Positions 44,201-49,510 of a stretch of DNA of 64,000 bases are shown one piece after another. The stretch's first letter is position 1. Each line of letters begins with the position of its first letter. This DNA comes from Microbacterium sp. NC79. GTDB lineage: Bacteria > Actinomycetota > Actinomycetes > Actinomycetales > Microbacteriaceae. Position numbers and translations under genes: made by a program. A model generated the notes under the pieces. It saw only the letters and a list, made by a program, of their open reading frames with translations, was not told the origin of the DNA and searched no databases. The stretch lies in assembly GCF_019061125.1 (NCBI RefSeq), contig NZ_JAHQYI010000001.1, positions 1,116,001-1,180,000 of the forward strand, read 5' to 3'.

Positions 44201-46690
44201 GTCAGCACCGTGCGTGACGACGTTGAGGTAGATATGGGTCTCACGACCTACTCCAATGAGGTCGTTATTGGCGGCCGTGTTTGGGAAGACACGAACGTTG
44301 ACGGCATCCAGGTGGACGGTGAAGCGAGCATCACCCACCAGGAGGTAACTCTCTGGGAGAAGATCGACGGCGAGTGGAGCATCGTTGAAGACCTCCATGG
44401 CGAAAGCTCACAGGTCACGGATGAGGATGGCCGTTACGAGTTCACCGTGGCGCCCACCTACTACGAAGAGGAGCACCCGCTGTTCCTGCAGGCTCGTGAG
44501 TACCGCGTCACCAGCGATCGTCTCGGATCGCAGGTGTGGTCGCCCTTGGGCGAAGGAGAGGACGTCACACTCGACAGCAACGTGCACCAGAACGTGGGTA
44601 AGCCCGAGCTGCTGGGCATGACGGACCAGTTCGTCATCATCGATCAGCCGGGTGCACAGGTGGACGTATCCACCACGCGCAACGACGTCGAGATGGATCT
44701 CGGTATCAAGTCCTACGCGGAATCGATCGTGATCGGTGGCCGCATTTGGGAGGACGCGAACGTCGACGGACTGCAAGATAATGGTGAGATCAACACAGTT
44801 GGTCAGACAGCGACGCTGTGGGAGAAGGTCGACGGCGAGTGGGTCGTTGCTGAGGACCTGAACGGCGTCAGCTCAACGGTCACCGGTGACGACGGCCGGT
44901 ACCAGTTCACGGTTGCTCCGACGCACTATGACGAAGAGCACGCCGGTTTCATGACGCCGCGCGAGTACCGTGTCACGAGTGATCGCCTGGGTAACCAGGT
45001 GTGGTCGCCCGCCCTGGTCGGTGACGACGCGATGGTAGATAGCAACGTTTATGACAATGCACCGGGCGCCAAGCCCGTATTGCGAGGTGTCACCGACCAG
45101 TTTGTGGTCATGGACGCAACCGACGGTCGGGTTGACGTGAGCACCATCCGTGATGACGTGGAGATGGACATGGGTGTGAAGACCTATGGCACCTCGGTTG
45201 TCATTGGCGGTCGTATTTGGGACGATTCGAACCTTGATGGCCTCCAGGATGATGAAGAGCTCAGCATTGCTGAACAGGTCGTCACCCTGTGGGAGAAGAT
45301 CGACGGCGAATGGGTCATCACGGAAGACCTGAACGGCGACAGCTCGAAGGTCACCGGCGGCGACGGCCGGTACGAGTTCACGGTTGCTCCGACGCACTAT
45401 GACGAAGAGCACGCCGGGTTCATGAAGCCGCGTGAATACCGTGTCACGAGTGATCGTCTGGGCAGCCAGGTGTGGTCGCCCGCCCTCGTCGGTAACGACG
45501 CGATGGTGGACAGCAACGTTGTAGGCGACGGTGAGAATCCGGTGCTGCGTGGTTACTCGAACGAGTTCGTCATCATTGACGCGCCCGAGGGCGTTGTTGA
45601 TGTAAGTACCATCCGTAATGACGTTGAGATGGATATGGGTCTCAAGACCTATGGCAGCTCGGTTGTCATCGGTGGTCGTGTCTGGGACGACGTCAACCTT
45701 GATGGCCTGCAGGACGAGATCGAAGAGAGCGTTGAGGGTCAGACGGTCACGCTGTGGGAGAAGGTTGACGGCGAGTGGGTCATTGCTGAGGACCTGAACG
45801 GCGACAGCTCGAAGGTCACCGGCGGCGACGGCCGGTACGAGTTCACGGTTGCTCCGACTCACTATGACGAAGAGCACGCCGGGTTCATGAAGCCGCGTGA
45901 ATACCGTGTCACGAGTGATCGTCTGGGCTACCAGGTGTGGTCGCCCGCCCTGGTCGGTGACGACGCGACGATCGACAGCAATGTGACTGGCAACGGCAAG
46001 AAGCCGGTGCTGCGCGGATACTCGAACGAGTTCGTCATTATCGACGTGGTTGACGGTCAGGTCGACACCGGCACGCTCCGCGACGATGTCGAGATGGACA
46101 TGGGGCTTACGACTCACGAGCACCTCGTGAAGATCGGCGGAATCGCTTGGGAAGACGCGAACGAGGACGGCGATCATGAGGACGCAGAGTCCCGGTTTGC
46201 TGACCGACAGGTCACGCTCTGGGAGCGCGTCAACAACGAATGGGTGATCGCCCAGGACGTCGATGGCGAATCTGTATGCATGACGGACGACCAGGGTCGT
46301 TACGAGTTCGTGGTCGCGCCGACCCACTACGACGAAGCGCACGAAGGCTTCATGAAGCCTCGCGAATACCGCACGACAATGGTCATGCCCGAGGGTTACC
46401 GCTTGAGTACTGGCGAGACCGTTACGACGGCGTGGATCGACAATGAGGCTGTGACAATCGCTGCGGTGCTCACGACGGTTGATGAGGCTGGCGAGATAAT
46501 CATTACCGAGCTCACGGACGACATGGAGTTGAACTTCCCGTTCGTCTTCGTGCCGGAAGCATCCCTGCCCGCCACTGGTGCACAGGTGCTCACCTGGGGC
46601 GTTGGGGGAGGACTAGCAATCGCTGCCATCGGCATCCTGCTGCTGTTCGTCGCTCGTCGCCGTAAGCAACAGGAAGCGGAGCGCGTATGA
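29228..46690 (+). CDS. Giant LPATG-anchored surface protein with SdrD B-like repeats
   Basis: One unbroken frame of 5820 codons, 27% of the window. GTG start with AAGAAGGG before it. Residues 1-33 are an export signal (MNLTRILTGFLAGFLAT, cleavage probably near AVA-NT). Residues about 35-3870 are beta-rich repeats of the adhesin type with many Thr/Asp/Tyr and almost no Cys; an isolated pair is at Cys811 and Cys816. From about residue 3875 come twelve SdrD/Cna-B-like domains with the motif WxDxNxDGxQDxxE, whose Asp-rich loops suggest calcium binding. The end is LPATG (5780-5784), a membrane segment and [11 protein letters not shown]: a sortase signal. No sortase gene is in view. Likely a cell-wall fibre for attachment; ligand unknown. 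The stop overlaps the next gene by four bases. Confidence 0.9.
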   Translation: MNLTRILTGFLAGFLATAMIVTDVVATSDFAVANTGQTPSIMLNGTVDENAPGFLTPKSVMLSSGSETRVNYRVVPSYSTGQASGVRVSLFMPSLEHVDGEYRVVNRDEEPTPMGIEGRASSGGEWIIVSDTVVKGGPLVLEYEGDLRAGANPGFDVFIKTYNDGTDGPYGSVPEGTAFEVNGFVSYEMFDQQEGTSWSAPGYLDDESRVAVVSSDLQWEPTIDPYVADGGSPTVPMWDRYQYFDYLYTLENTSTNAASNVDGYSVTFDIDTTDNINGIIPSDLNAFIYGEGGTPIPNDNPTLTEGQFVGVPGEGGVLIYDVTDWDGESELTDPIPYAYSGAGMIVIDREHGDDKQGLIPGQKRTYMVSLPMSRQGFPNLPTNFKVVAITNVLFAKTANWTKTRTVIREVVNPTYGFDFSHKAKESPTIYGVETYTEISDVRNTSNAPIFNPSMKYSVPEDFTADRVVFEFSPAELKRFTDVAAGYIVLEGKDQVEKLVPLTGVVGEADALTPGNTTVTFDVSKMPENWNRELVFLDFAQQMNAGATLPLEIRVYGKPLVKGQMTVPAVATYIERYANNEDYTQDTTYAEVEHHVQKDAVFTVVLPKELNPSVDVIGIYGDRRTTGTTQVPYEAPLQAEYQLSTGDVVSPEFTYTIDTLDPTKPAGELAEAKITLTDALLAAATDVTIAFVDKDGNEVVSNDREVVIEDIELDSIAKIVISGTDLNLASLVTIAVVDYNNALDMGAKQTLRGTFEGKQNPPYTETKKATKNNIVEVREAKTTTEVEGLNQPTNGAGAGNSYDQWVDRNWYCSTSGCGSKVDYTLDQGYKSLGGFASSITRPTAVYDNNDETTVVDVAVPHEQFDMYYMKIREDLKPFIQDVQIFRMIDGEETLWKTVPGTDWVANTTEGNFWRIATAQPGMADEDLFTTQDAADAAGHPYYKDPFASDVAPEQPVSKISVTLKFDREGANAAPQLPGTTSRVIEYMGRFYSTSEEGREATSQTSADTIGVKNPITRVHTANPIYSMVSYPFAQSRTGAEDTTGTAKKVIPLGQEGHYLASIWNVNNASWYIYNGHGPDVYAPVWTEFDEWLYHYDPSSFHDKMSYEFVYPANPKTDADYNFEVTDIELKSTSTMQYLTGLKVDYKAGGKNESVTLAVDDVLRDQLLAQPQLRIVYDNSREVGFHQTDAGTFAVSLGEGNYPTKFEATFDEINGFGDNTAELQGVKGDNLGLNLNEVDVRVGGIVNGNKDLVGTTNLYRMPNDSDRKLMHTSSATLLGYTPKLGAAMDMKFDALSLHDYQLDGITSNTTTVEAGMRNVSEADISGFTMTVKPDAAMRSEKLEIPAEVFNGQWETTKVTLNDTKSDVEIDLSLFTLNEDTGRYELDIRALFDNGTLESGTLDVTFGGKSTLVVRALASVTVEFAAKLDDAGKPVTRMWGSLARDRDETLPARMIDGSYVFITGDWVDETATGAGLDSKPSFRDEGVKVDAGTGRYTTFVASGADIKTPQRFTTPNSGSNSNAKPSYTANYSNAPYLRHRVASLDLLGMHLNEDLTQASGNLYSFDADTNGQLLRTDLVVGDTTKVLYELRNDANVGSGLNPVFDPSAHFTAPAGLNITGVEVVGPDSQATLKQLIADAGKALVEADTDQFTITEGPNPLKLKSVVFNDVILAEQESVFVLVEYTAVNDYSDKLTDTQNKAVAPYSYARPAFQHHIQNYVVEGVSGSGLTAHSNVTADYDKDGTAENLARVSAPYKYAQVDEIAVVSKFDLESASGTPMTLTIGEMSNQTRHDNTNMTVDVTLDTRARGFVLTELPAPTYPEGFDGEFAAPKVLIKVGTDWVTFDADKHDLADVNELRIDYGIVSGSDGDPKDPTFNVPAFEIHGTGYWQNYGGAATKSSQITTKSVITLTHHDGATEGNPAVATYTHNTSATSTIFKPLPVVEFNVQSFDTRGEAEAPYTTQSAAAVGKVTYEPGDPVHLKLTARNNSADAKTNTGYGKAPLVDPVIFDKIPEYISTDLSTYITDGKLDVAAAVAAGDLIVNHYDENGDLVERAKLPTVTVESVKGLDVAGDQTFKNDRPNDQYGLLSSKEPLDTGVNPASEIEFQVFEYQFADDLGRGERVEIVYSGQIREENLPYAKYADGRTVFAPLLGWYIGNVPTAPNSHQYDMDMASLLHDAGISGTRSYETTADEFLMNSAAWQAGGVDARRNPRNSSGALDTYYDASANTMYSHKAYMQESADNALFEATTGTARDDVFGFVSTARVNDGTVTHDERIMWAQDALHLTRAWLYGASEMLPGVERKAPTGLSDANFYEHDGSLEAPYYVTPYTTDNYTYAVQLHEEFTVRMHAANLGDRPIESGIEYLEILPIGVNPLDENGDLIGITAFNGDGTEIDPSRVTVTVVQTPEKDAGYKAPAQSQEAGTFGEDDIENAVPYVLKIQVAGELGGMFKASSSTEKSKYQHVDVSVRVDGDAPKLVDGKRYWHDELTVTTIAPERHLAIYSEEYGAFDVAPNIYNTAKFPNDGMPQGVDVTDLRWSYNSHSSYYSFEPYGMYIRGLNAQGTTTTVDGKPALVTGDQIAMRAASLRVWNDVQKDADTYVPGYPQSVQDFTVNLGEQFTVHATVENQQVETDASFNLTSGTYDLLSNQTQTTGGARGSWFDPTVTVALPYGVVPVLEDGTIARYRGDVAGQQNVQFAAAINDVTYKTSVLAADVSEHLDVKVERVTSDEGERFVLYFTVKDTAEAQAALHEIQFGKALVVSPRVAVIDVPAYGENADVIADHEKYQQIITLAHSERGAFDPVVTPLYKTGSTPAGPTADRARLDSTGTNGVLKITERLISETKRFLQTDDVALHTNGDWNVDAASLLPQQVPASETNAGAWGGTQLAVRQPTIVNSTKVGPYADGPMSEVFLADAAGRFWISTQIDNRPAPNSDPYERFKDAGDVVNSRLLVTTQLTSFAEKTKAVRLIVDGEVLDRSEFEALGYTVEAVTSDEREGAAERQTVQWMITTPAGENGTKGLFTSGSSISIVHQYELVDGFTDDDFENKEPWNDPSLTIDAYVSLLTDDRTLIEGGQHKDDFIVQPVEAMHYETKVVEADGSVDIDLDGERVSYFAHNPARIEIAKPSGEIRVNTTRPRMEYSNGMTGDTYFNSVDTIEYLTTLAKNTGSGLNEMVVEHILPTNESNDDSVQLSKDPSTTTLLYVTSGVWELPASTLERLTSAGKSVDDVFETEVFISAELAENGYEGGEWVSLGTSSITTNTKYDVPAEHKMGQHKVRVVVRSLDRDYLVPSGIRLAVDADPTKDGSQEVTETDPENKSTTAYPAGVTDNSVKIGMRATSDRKATQFIWDTAQLWGNYVADAHLKLDQSDARAYLTPSRPVVNVYHDALYYRSDASKPQNERYGWSENTAIKPDVSPHLKFRGELVNADESMWDVDAEGDTYSEDVLINPTMSFELPAVMNVSDNFTYVPNKDVTAGHPLNDAHRTRYPLTDDNAYLWTWKLVRADGMEASADSYVDHTRIHTGSWNGMDRNVVTVWFDGQVFPGDKIVVDFIGKIDAYTPGAASDDLKSKVYATNNTGLVQPLNSMWNNGNRLGYTTDRFDVDDNKLLNDRLVFAERVLFEYETYDNFGKRKVAYSDLNRAGTVWPQITPVREGGEFNFQVSLDNTKEAADTPYPYPIMYDVLPFEGDTAIMNENVARNSKQSALLDLDSIQLSVEGTENRVYKPSEYTAYVGPFTKQSGTIVPADMVKHADAGSEAFFDALGTPGKASAARDAHFVTVADFKAAAAKDPSLLAQARTLLVMFNSSSASLPGQSKLKLDYDMQVPLNAPAFLETWERGDSPSDYAQWNSFVGTQRKPNFKPQESNNAGAFVTERAGSVSIGNYVWHDANYNAKQDEGEQFVDGNGRTLLRPSMDINFDGTIDDPGINGVEVTLLTPNGNLVDVLGNAIVQSGKDWVVINDETGEIYEDDLGQTTISEGPLKTTTRTDVNGFAGYYVFSNIAPGDYRVMFEFPAEYERFGVTTLEVLSGAGVEVYEPGEQAGIPAGDTKGALVAITAPESVKTSTSDDVRMGFDLGVAEMIDFGGKVWNDTNRNGTIDAGEAGMGGYSVYLQDMAGNQVPDENGDPFVATTQADGSYVFTLLPRERQYQVQVVHPDGVYDTGIPVTPITHSHDPFELVDDNDGVLTKKGTERLVKTNPLGFDLEGLYASSFAERLSVNVGFYHRQETAVIGNRVWDDLNRDGIQDAGEPGIVGQKLTLEQFEQAGDKWVKNEAFTAEIVSGADGYYFFRDVPVFRENGNELIELRYQVVVGADDMSAGYTFAPTHQGGRKDLDSDFFFETGTMHQSATTGENLISLLETEGDEKVPVDDITIDLGLMAHDTGVVAGEVFIDKLKDGIKTDDMLGDERYSVTLQQSVDGVTWSDLASQSTVNTYRFEDLAIFDDASKRPFQYRTVVTEIPLWLTITAHNAGDDDTVDSDFVESARGATYTAVSDAYVLGELLQGQFFPIDTRESVDQEEVDLGLVEPLSVVGGTMWNDANANGIQDAGEAPVAGKTVTLWELVDADWVKVAHQKLDIAGLIGSRLQGGALTTTTDENGEYRFEVSPLHYEDDSAANFLAPRLYRVTVEREAGQEWSPLNIGDDRNVDSDVITPATEFGTQMTGVTNVFSILDHENGIADPTTKRDDVQMDIGVTGYETEVLIGGRAWDDVNANGVQEDAEEIIAGQVITLWERIDGEWVVAEDVNGHSTKTTGKDGRYEFTVNPTHYDVTHPGFLIAREYRVSAERLGNQQWSPLNVGEDRALDSDVTGNVLGDNPQLRGHSGLFSIVDLDVNTGWANAASFRDDLEMDLGLTTYATSVIVGGRVWEDTNVDGLQTEGEESTVGQVVTLWEKVDGEWTIVEDLQGDSTQVTDADGRYAFEVAPTYYEEEHPLFLQPREYQVSTERLGNQVWTQLHAGDDRTIDSDVRGNALDDTPQLRGYAGEFQIIDTAGTQVDVSTVRDDVEVDMGLTTYSNEVVIGGRVWEDTNVDGIQVDGEASITHQEVTLWEKIDGEWSIVEDLHGESSQVTDEDGRYEFTVAPTYYEEEHPLFLQAREYRVTSDRLGSQVWSPLGEGEDVTLDSNVHQNVGKPELLGMTDQFVIIDQPGAQVDVSTTRNDVEMDLGIKSYAESIVIGGRIWEDANVDGLQDNGEINTVGQTATLWEKVDGEWVVAEDLNGVSSTVTGDDGRYQFTVAPTHYDEEHAGFMTPREYRVTSDRLGNQVWSPALVGDDAMVDSNVYDNAPGAKPVLRGVTDQFVVMDATDGRVDVSTIRDDVEMDMGVKTYGTSVVIGGRIWDDSNLDGLQDDEELSIAEQVVTLWEKIDGEWVITEDLNGDSSKVTGGDGRYEFTVAPTHYDEEHAGFMKPREYRVTSDRLGSQVWSPALVGNDAMVDSNVVGDGENPVLRGYSNEFVIIDAPEGVVDVSTIRNDVEMDMGLKTYGSSVVIGGRVWDDVNLDGLQDEIEESVEGQTVTLWEKVDGEWVIAEDLNGDSSKVTGGDGRYEFTVAPTHYDEEHAGFMKPREYRVTSDRLGYQVWSPALVGDDATIDSNVTGNGKKPVLRGYSNEFVIIDVVDGQVDTGTLRDDVEMDMGLTTHEHLVKIGGIAWEDANEDGDHEDAESRFADRQVTLWERVNNEWVIAQDVDGESVCMTDDQGRYEFVVAPTHYDEAHEGFMKPREYRTTMVMPEGYRLSTGETVTTAWIDNEAVTIAAVLTTVDEAGEIIITELTDDMELNFPFVFVPEASLPATGAQVLTWGVGGGLAIAAIGILLLFVARRRKQQEAERV
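42801..46390 (+). repeat. Tandem SdrD B-type repeat array in the giant gene
   Basis: Eight successive units, marked by the Trp codon of the (G)GRxWxD motif at 42821, 43334, 43811, 44282, 44747, 45218, 45683 and 46148; spacings are 513, 477, 471, 465, 471, 465 and 465 bases, all multiples of three. Four older, more divergent units lie upstream from about 40850. Units starting near 44747, 45218 and 45683 share long almost identical DNA stretches (for example around 45361-45480 and 45826-45950), a sign of recent duplication or gene conversion. The units near 43811 and 44282 form a second subgroup (TYYEEEHPLFLQ). Confidence 0.85.
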
Positions 46691-47127
46691 ACACGGAACA
46701 AAACCGCGACGCGTCGGTAGATGCTCGGGCTGCGGAGGCGACAGGCGCCCCCGCAGCCCGAGCGGGCGGCCGCCTGCCGCTTCTGCGGTGGGAGCCGCAG
46801 CTGGCAGCCTTTCTTGCCCTGTCGTTAGGCGCCATCGGCGTCACGATGGTTGGCCCAGCTGCATCAGATGGACTGACCTCATACGAAATCGCGGGCGAAC
46901 AGATCACGTCAAATGTCGTGATCACAGACGAACCAGCCGGGATCTATCTGTATCTCCCGGTGAACGCCGACATCGACAATGTCGTGTTCGAATCCGAGAA
47001 CCCTGCGTTCGCGCAGCAACTGCGAGAACGTCTCGCACATCTCGACACGTTTATACCTGGTGAGCACGTCGTCGAGCTTGGCGAGATCACCGTGCACGTC
47101 ATTATCGACGGCATCGACGAAGACTAG
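46687..47127 (+). CDS. Single-pass membrane protein coupled to the giant surface protein
   Basis: A 146-residue protein whose ATG overlaps the giant gene stop (ATGA). A cytoplasmic Ala/Arg-rich N-terminus (about 35 residues) is followed by a membrane segment (about residues 39-57, [19 protein letters not shown]) and an acidic outside domain of about 85 residues ending [10 protein letters not shown] do not recognise the family. Strict coupling suggests a role in assembly, folding, anchoring or stoichiometric partnership with the giant protein. Its end overlaps lipA, on the other strand, by four bases. Confidence 0.7.
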   Translation: MNTEQNRDASVDARAAEATGAPAARAGGRLPLLRWEPQLAAFLALSLGAIGVTMVGPAASDGLTSYEIAGEQITSNVVITDEPAGIYLYLPVNADIDNVVFESENPAFAQQLRERLAHLDTFIPGEHVVELGEITVHVIIDGIDED

Positions 47128-48110
47128 ACGGCCTGCACGAACTCGGCTTTGTCTGCGAGGTGACGCAACTGCTCCGGAATCTCGCGACCCTTCGACACCA
47201 TCGAGCGCGCCCACAACCGCCCCGCACGGTACGAGGAACGCACGAGTGGTCCGGCGAGCACGCCGAGAAAGCCGATGCGTTCGGCTTCTTCTCGAAGCGC
47301 AATGAACTGCTCAGGCTTCACCCAACGGTCAATCGGCAGGTGTCGTGGCGATGGGCGAAGGTATTGCGTGAGAGTGAGGATGTCGCAGCCAGCCTCGTGA
47401 AGATCATGCATAGCCTGCACGATTTCCTCGTCGGTCTCGCCCATGCCCAGAATGAGGTTTGATTTTGTGATCAACCCCGCATCACGAGCCATGGTCAGCA
47501 CCCCGAGGGAACGTTCGTATCGGAACGCCGGGCGGATGCGCTTGAATACGCGCGGAACCGTTTCGACGTTGTGAGCAAAAACTTCCGGACGCGAATCAAA
47601 GACCTCGGCAAGAAGATCCGGATTTCCGGAGAAGTCTGTGGCGAGAATCTCGACACCGGTGCCGGGATTCATCGCGTGGATCTGGCGCACTGTCTCCGCG
47701 TGCAACCACGCACCCTCATCGGGAAGATCATCGCGGGCAACACCGGTGACTGTCGCATACCGCAGCTGCATGCGCACGACGCTCTCCGCGACACGACGAG
47801 GTTCGTCTCGGTCGTAAGCGGCAGGCTTACCCGTGGCGATCTGACAGAAATCGCAGCGTCTGGTGCATTCCGCTCCACCAATGAGGAACGTCGCTTCGCG
47901 GTCTTCCCAGCACTCGTAAATATTGGGGCACCCTGCCTCCTGGCAGACGGTATGCAGATTCTCGTCTTTAACCAGGGCCCGTAGCGAGAGATATTCCGGC
48001 CCGGTGCGCGCCTTCGTCTTTATCCACTCAGGCTTGCGTTCGATCGGGGTCTCGGCGTTGCGTACCTCGAGGCGAAGGAGTTTGCGGCCGTCGGGGGCGG
48101 TGGTGGTCAT
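47124..48110 (-). CDS. lipA: Lipoyl synthase
   Basis: A 328-residue radical SAM enzyme that inserts two sulfurs into octanoyl groups on lipoyl domains. The auxiliary cluster motif [12 protein letters not shown] (about residue 56) and the radical [11 protein letters not shown] (about residue 82) are both present, as is the C-terminal RSSYRAG serine ligand region. Length matches the family. Its start overlaps lipB by four bases, so the two are translated as one operon. Confidence 0.97.
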   Translation of the reverse strand: MTTTAPDGRKLLRLEVRNAETPIERKPEWIKTKARTGPEYLSLRALVKDENLHTVCQEAGCPNIYECWEDREATFLIGGAECTRRCDFCQIATGKPAAYDRDEPRRVAESVVRMQLRYATVTGVARDDLPDEGAWLHAETVRQIHAMNPGTGVEILATDFSGNPDLLAEVFDSRPEVFAHNVETVPRVFKRIRPAFRYERSLGVLTMARDAGLITKSNLILGMGETDEEIVQAMHDLHEAGCDILTLTQYLRPSPRHLPIDRWVKPEQFIALREEAERIGFLGVLAGPLVRSSYRAGRLWARSMVSKGREIPEQLRHLADKAEFVQAV

Positions 48111-48742
48111 GCCAGGACTCCTGTGAACTCACGCTCGAAGGCGCGTGTGATGGTTTCGGCGAAGTGAGCGGGGGAGAGCGTGACGCCGGTCTCGCGCTCG
48201 ATGGTGGTGACGCCAGCGTCGCGAATGCCGCACGGCACGATGTTGTTGAAGCCGTCCAACGTGTTGGAGACGTTGATGGCGAACCCGTGCATGGTGACCC
48301 CGCGTTCGACGCGCACCCCAATGGCCGCAATCTTGTCTTCGCGACCATTGTCGGTGAGCCAGACTCCGCTACGACCAGGCACCGTGGTTCCGGCAACCCC
48401 CACGTCGGCAAGCGCATCAATCATCATCGTCTCCAAGCGCCGCACATACGCCACGACGTCGACCGGGTCATCTAACCGCAGGATCGGATAGCCCACGAGC
48501 TGGCCTGGTCCGTGCCACGTGATCTTGCCACCGCGGTCTACGTCGACGACGGGGGAGCCATCGCTCGGACGTTCCGATGGTTCCGTCCGCTTACCTGCGG
48601 TATAGACGCTCGCGTGCTCGAGCAAAAGAAGGGTGGCGGGCAGGTCGCCGGCGACCACGGCGGCGTGCGTGCGCCGCTGTAGCTCCCAGCCTGCGGTGTA
48701 TTCGACGTAGTTCGGGGCAAACCCGGCATGCTGAACGCGCAT
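48107..48742 (-). CDS. lipB: Octanoyltransferase
   Basis: A 211-residue LipB that moves octanoyl from acyl carrier protein to lipoyl domains, the substrate for LipA. Key features: [18 protein letters not shown], the catalytic lysine in KIAAIGVRV and the acyl-accepting cysteine in NNIVPCGI (about residue 167). AGAGGAGAT precedes the ATG. The upstream gap to the divergent TetR gene is 131 bases. Confidence 0.96.
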   Translation of the reverse strand: MRVQHAGFAPNYVEYTAGWELQRRTHAAVVAGDLPATLLLLEHASVYTAGKRTEPSERPSDGSPVVDVDRGGKITWHGPGQLVGYPILRLDDPVDVVAYVRRLETMMIDALADVGVAGTTVPGRSGVWLTDNGREDKIAAIGVRVERGVTMHGFAINVSNTLDGFNNIVPCGIRDAGVTTIERETGVTLSPAHFAETITRAFEREFTGVLA

Positions 48743-48861
48743 ATCTCCTCTTTGTTAGACTCGGTATAACAACTTCGAGGGAAACGTTACACGACAACGA
48801 CGCGCGCGTGACGTTCAGCACAGTGGGTCGCTTCGTGTGTGCTTCGAGATGGCGTGCGCAA

Positions 48862-48867
48862 TAATCT
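48862..48867 (+). promoter_or_regulatory. -10 element of the second TetR gene
   Basis: TAATCT, six bases before the ATG at 48874; the same spacing as the TAGGCT boxes. No Shine-Dalgarno is seen. Confidence 0.5.
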
Positions 48868-48873
48868 GGGGTT

Positions 48874-49455
48874 ATGGAACCACTGAGCAAGCAGGGGCGC
48901 CCGAAGGCGTCATCGAGAGAAACGCTCTCCGAGGCTGCGTGCGAGCTGTTTCTCGAAAAGGGGTACGACGCCACGAGCGTGAGTGACATTACAGCCCGTG
49001 CGGGTGTGAGTCGCAGTAGCTTTTTCAACTACTTCGCGGCGAAGAGCGATGTCATCTGGTCAGGTTTTGACGAGCGTGTCGAGCGCCTGGTGTCCACGCT
49101 GTCAATGAGCGGCGGGGGAGATGCTTCGTCGGATATTCGTGAGGCCATTCTCGCTTTCGCCGATGGTTTCGCCCCTGATGCGCTCGCGCTCGTGATGTCC
49201 AATGCGACCGCGATGGATGCGGAGGCTGACCTCGAGCGCGAAGGATCTTTGCGCATGGTTCGCATCGCAACGGCCATGTCGATGCGACTTGCTCGTGCTA
49301 ACCACACCGAACTTCAGGCGGCGATCCTGGGCGCTGCGTATGCCGGGGGAATGCTCGCTGCCACCCACAGGTGGGCGCTTGACGGCTCCGGCCGCGCGCT
49401 GTTGAGCGACCGTCTCGCTGAGGCTGTCGCCGCCGTTGAGGCGCTCGCTGCATAG
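48874..49455 (+). CDS. TetR family transcriptional regulator
   Basis: A 193-residue regulator. The helix-turn-helix domain spans about residues 12-58 (ETLSEAACELFLEKGYDATS, then VSDITARAGVSRSSFFNYF). The C-terminal domain is Ala/Met-rich and close to the TetR_C_17/AcrR-like type. It stands alone between lipB (divergent) and ffh, so its targets are not clear from context. Confidence 0.88.
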   Translation: MEPLSKQGRPKASSRETLSEAACELFLEKGYDATSVSDITARAGVSRSSFFNYFAAKSDVIWSGFDERVERLVSTLSMSGGGDASSDIREAILAFADGFAPDALALVMSNATAMDAEADLEREGSLRMVRIATAMSMRLARANHTELQAAILGAAYAGGMLAATHRWALDGSGRALLSDRLAEAVAAVEALAA

Positions 49456-49510
49456 CCGCGCGGTGCCGTGTCAGCGGAGTCGACTCGATCTCGCGTAAAC
49501 TCGGATCATC

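Noticed and set aside
43334..46390. Evenly spaced repeats that might suggest a CRISPR array
   Set aside because: The period is about 465 bases and the repeats are in-frame protein domains.
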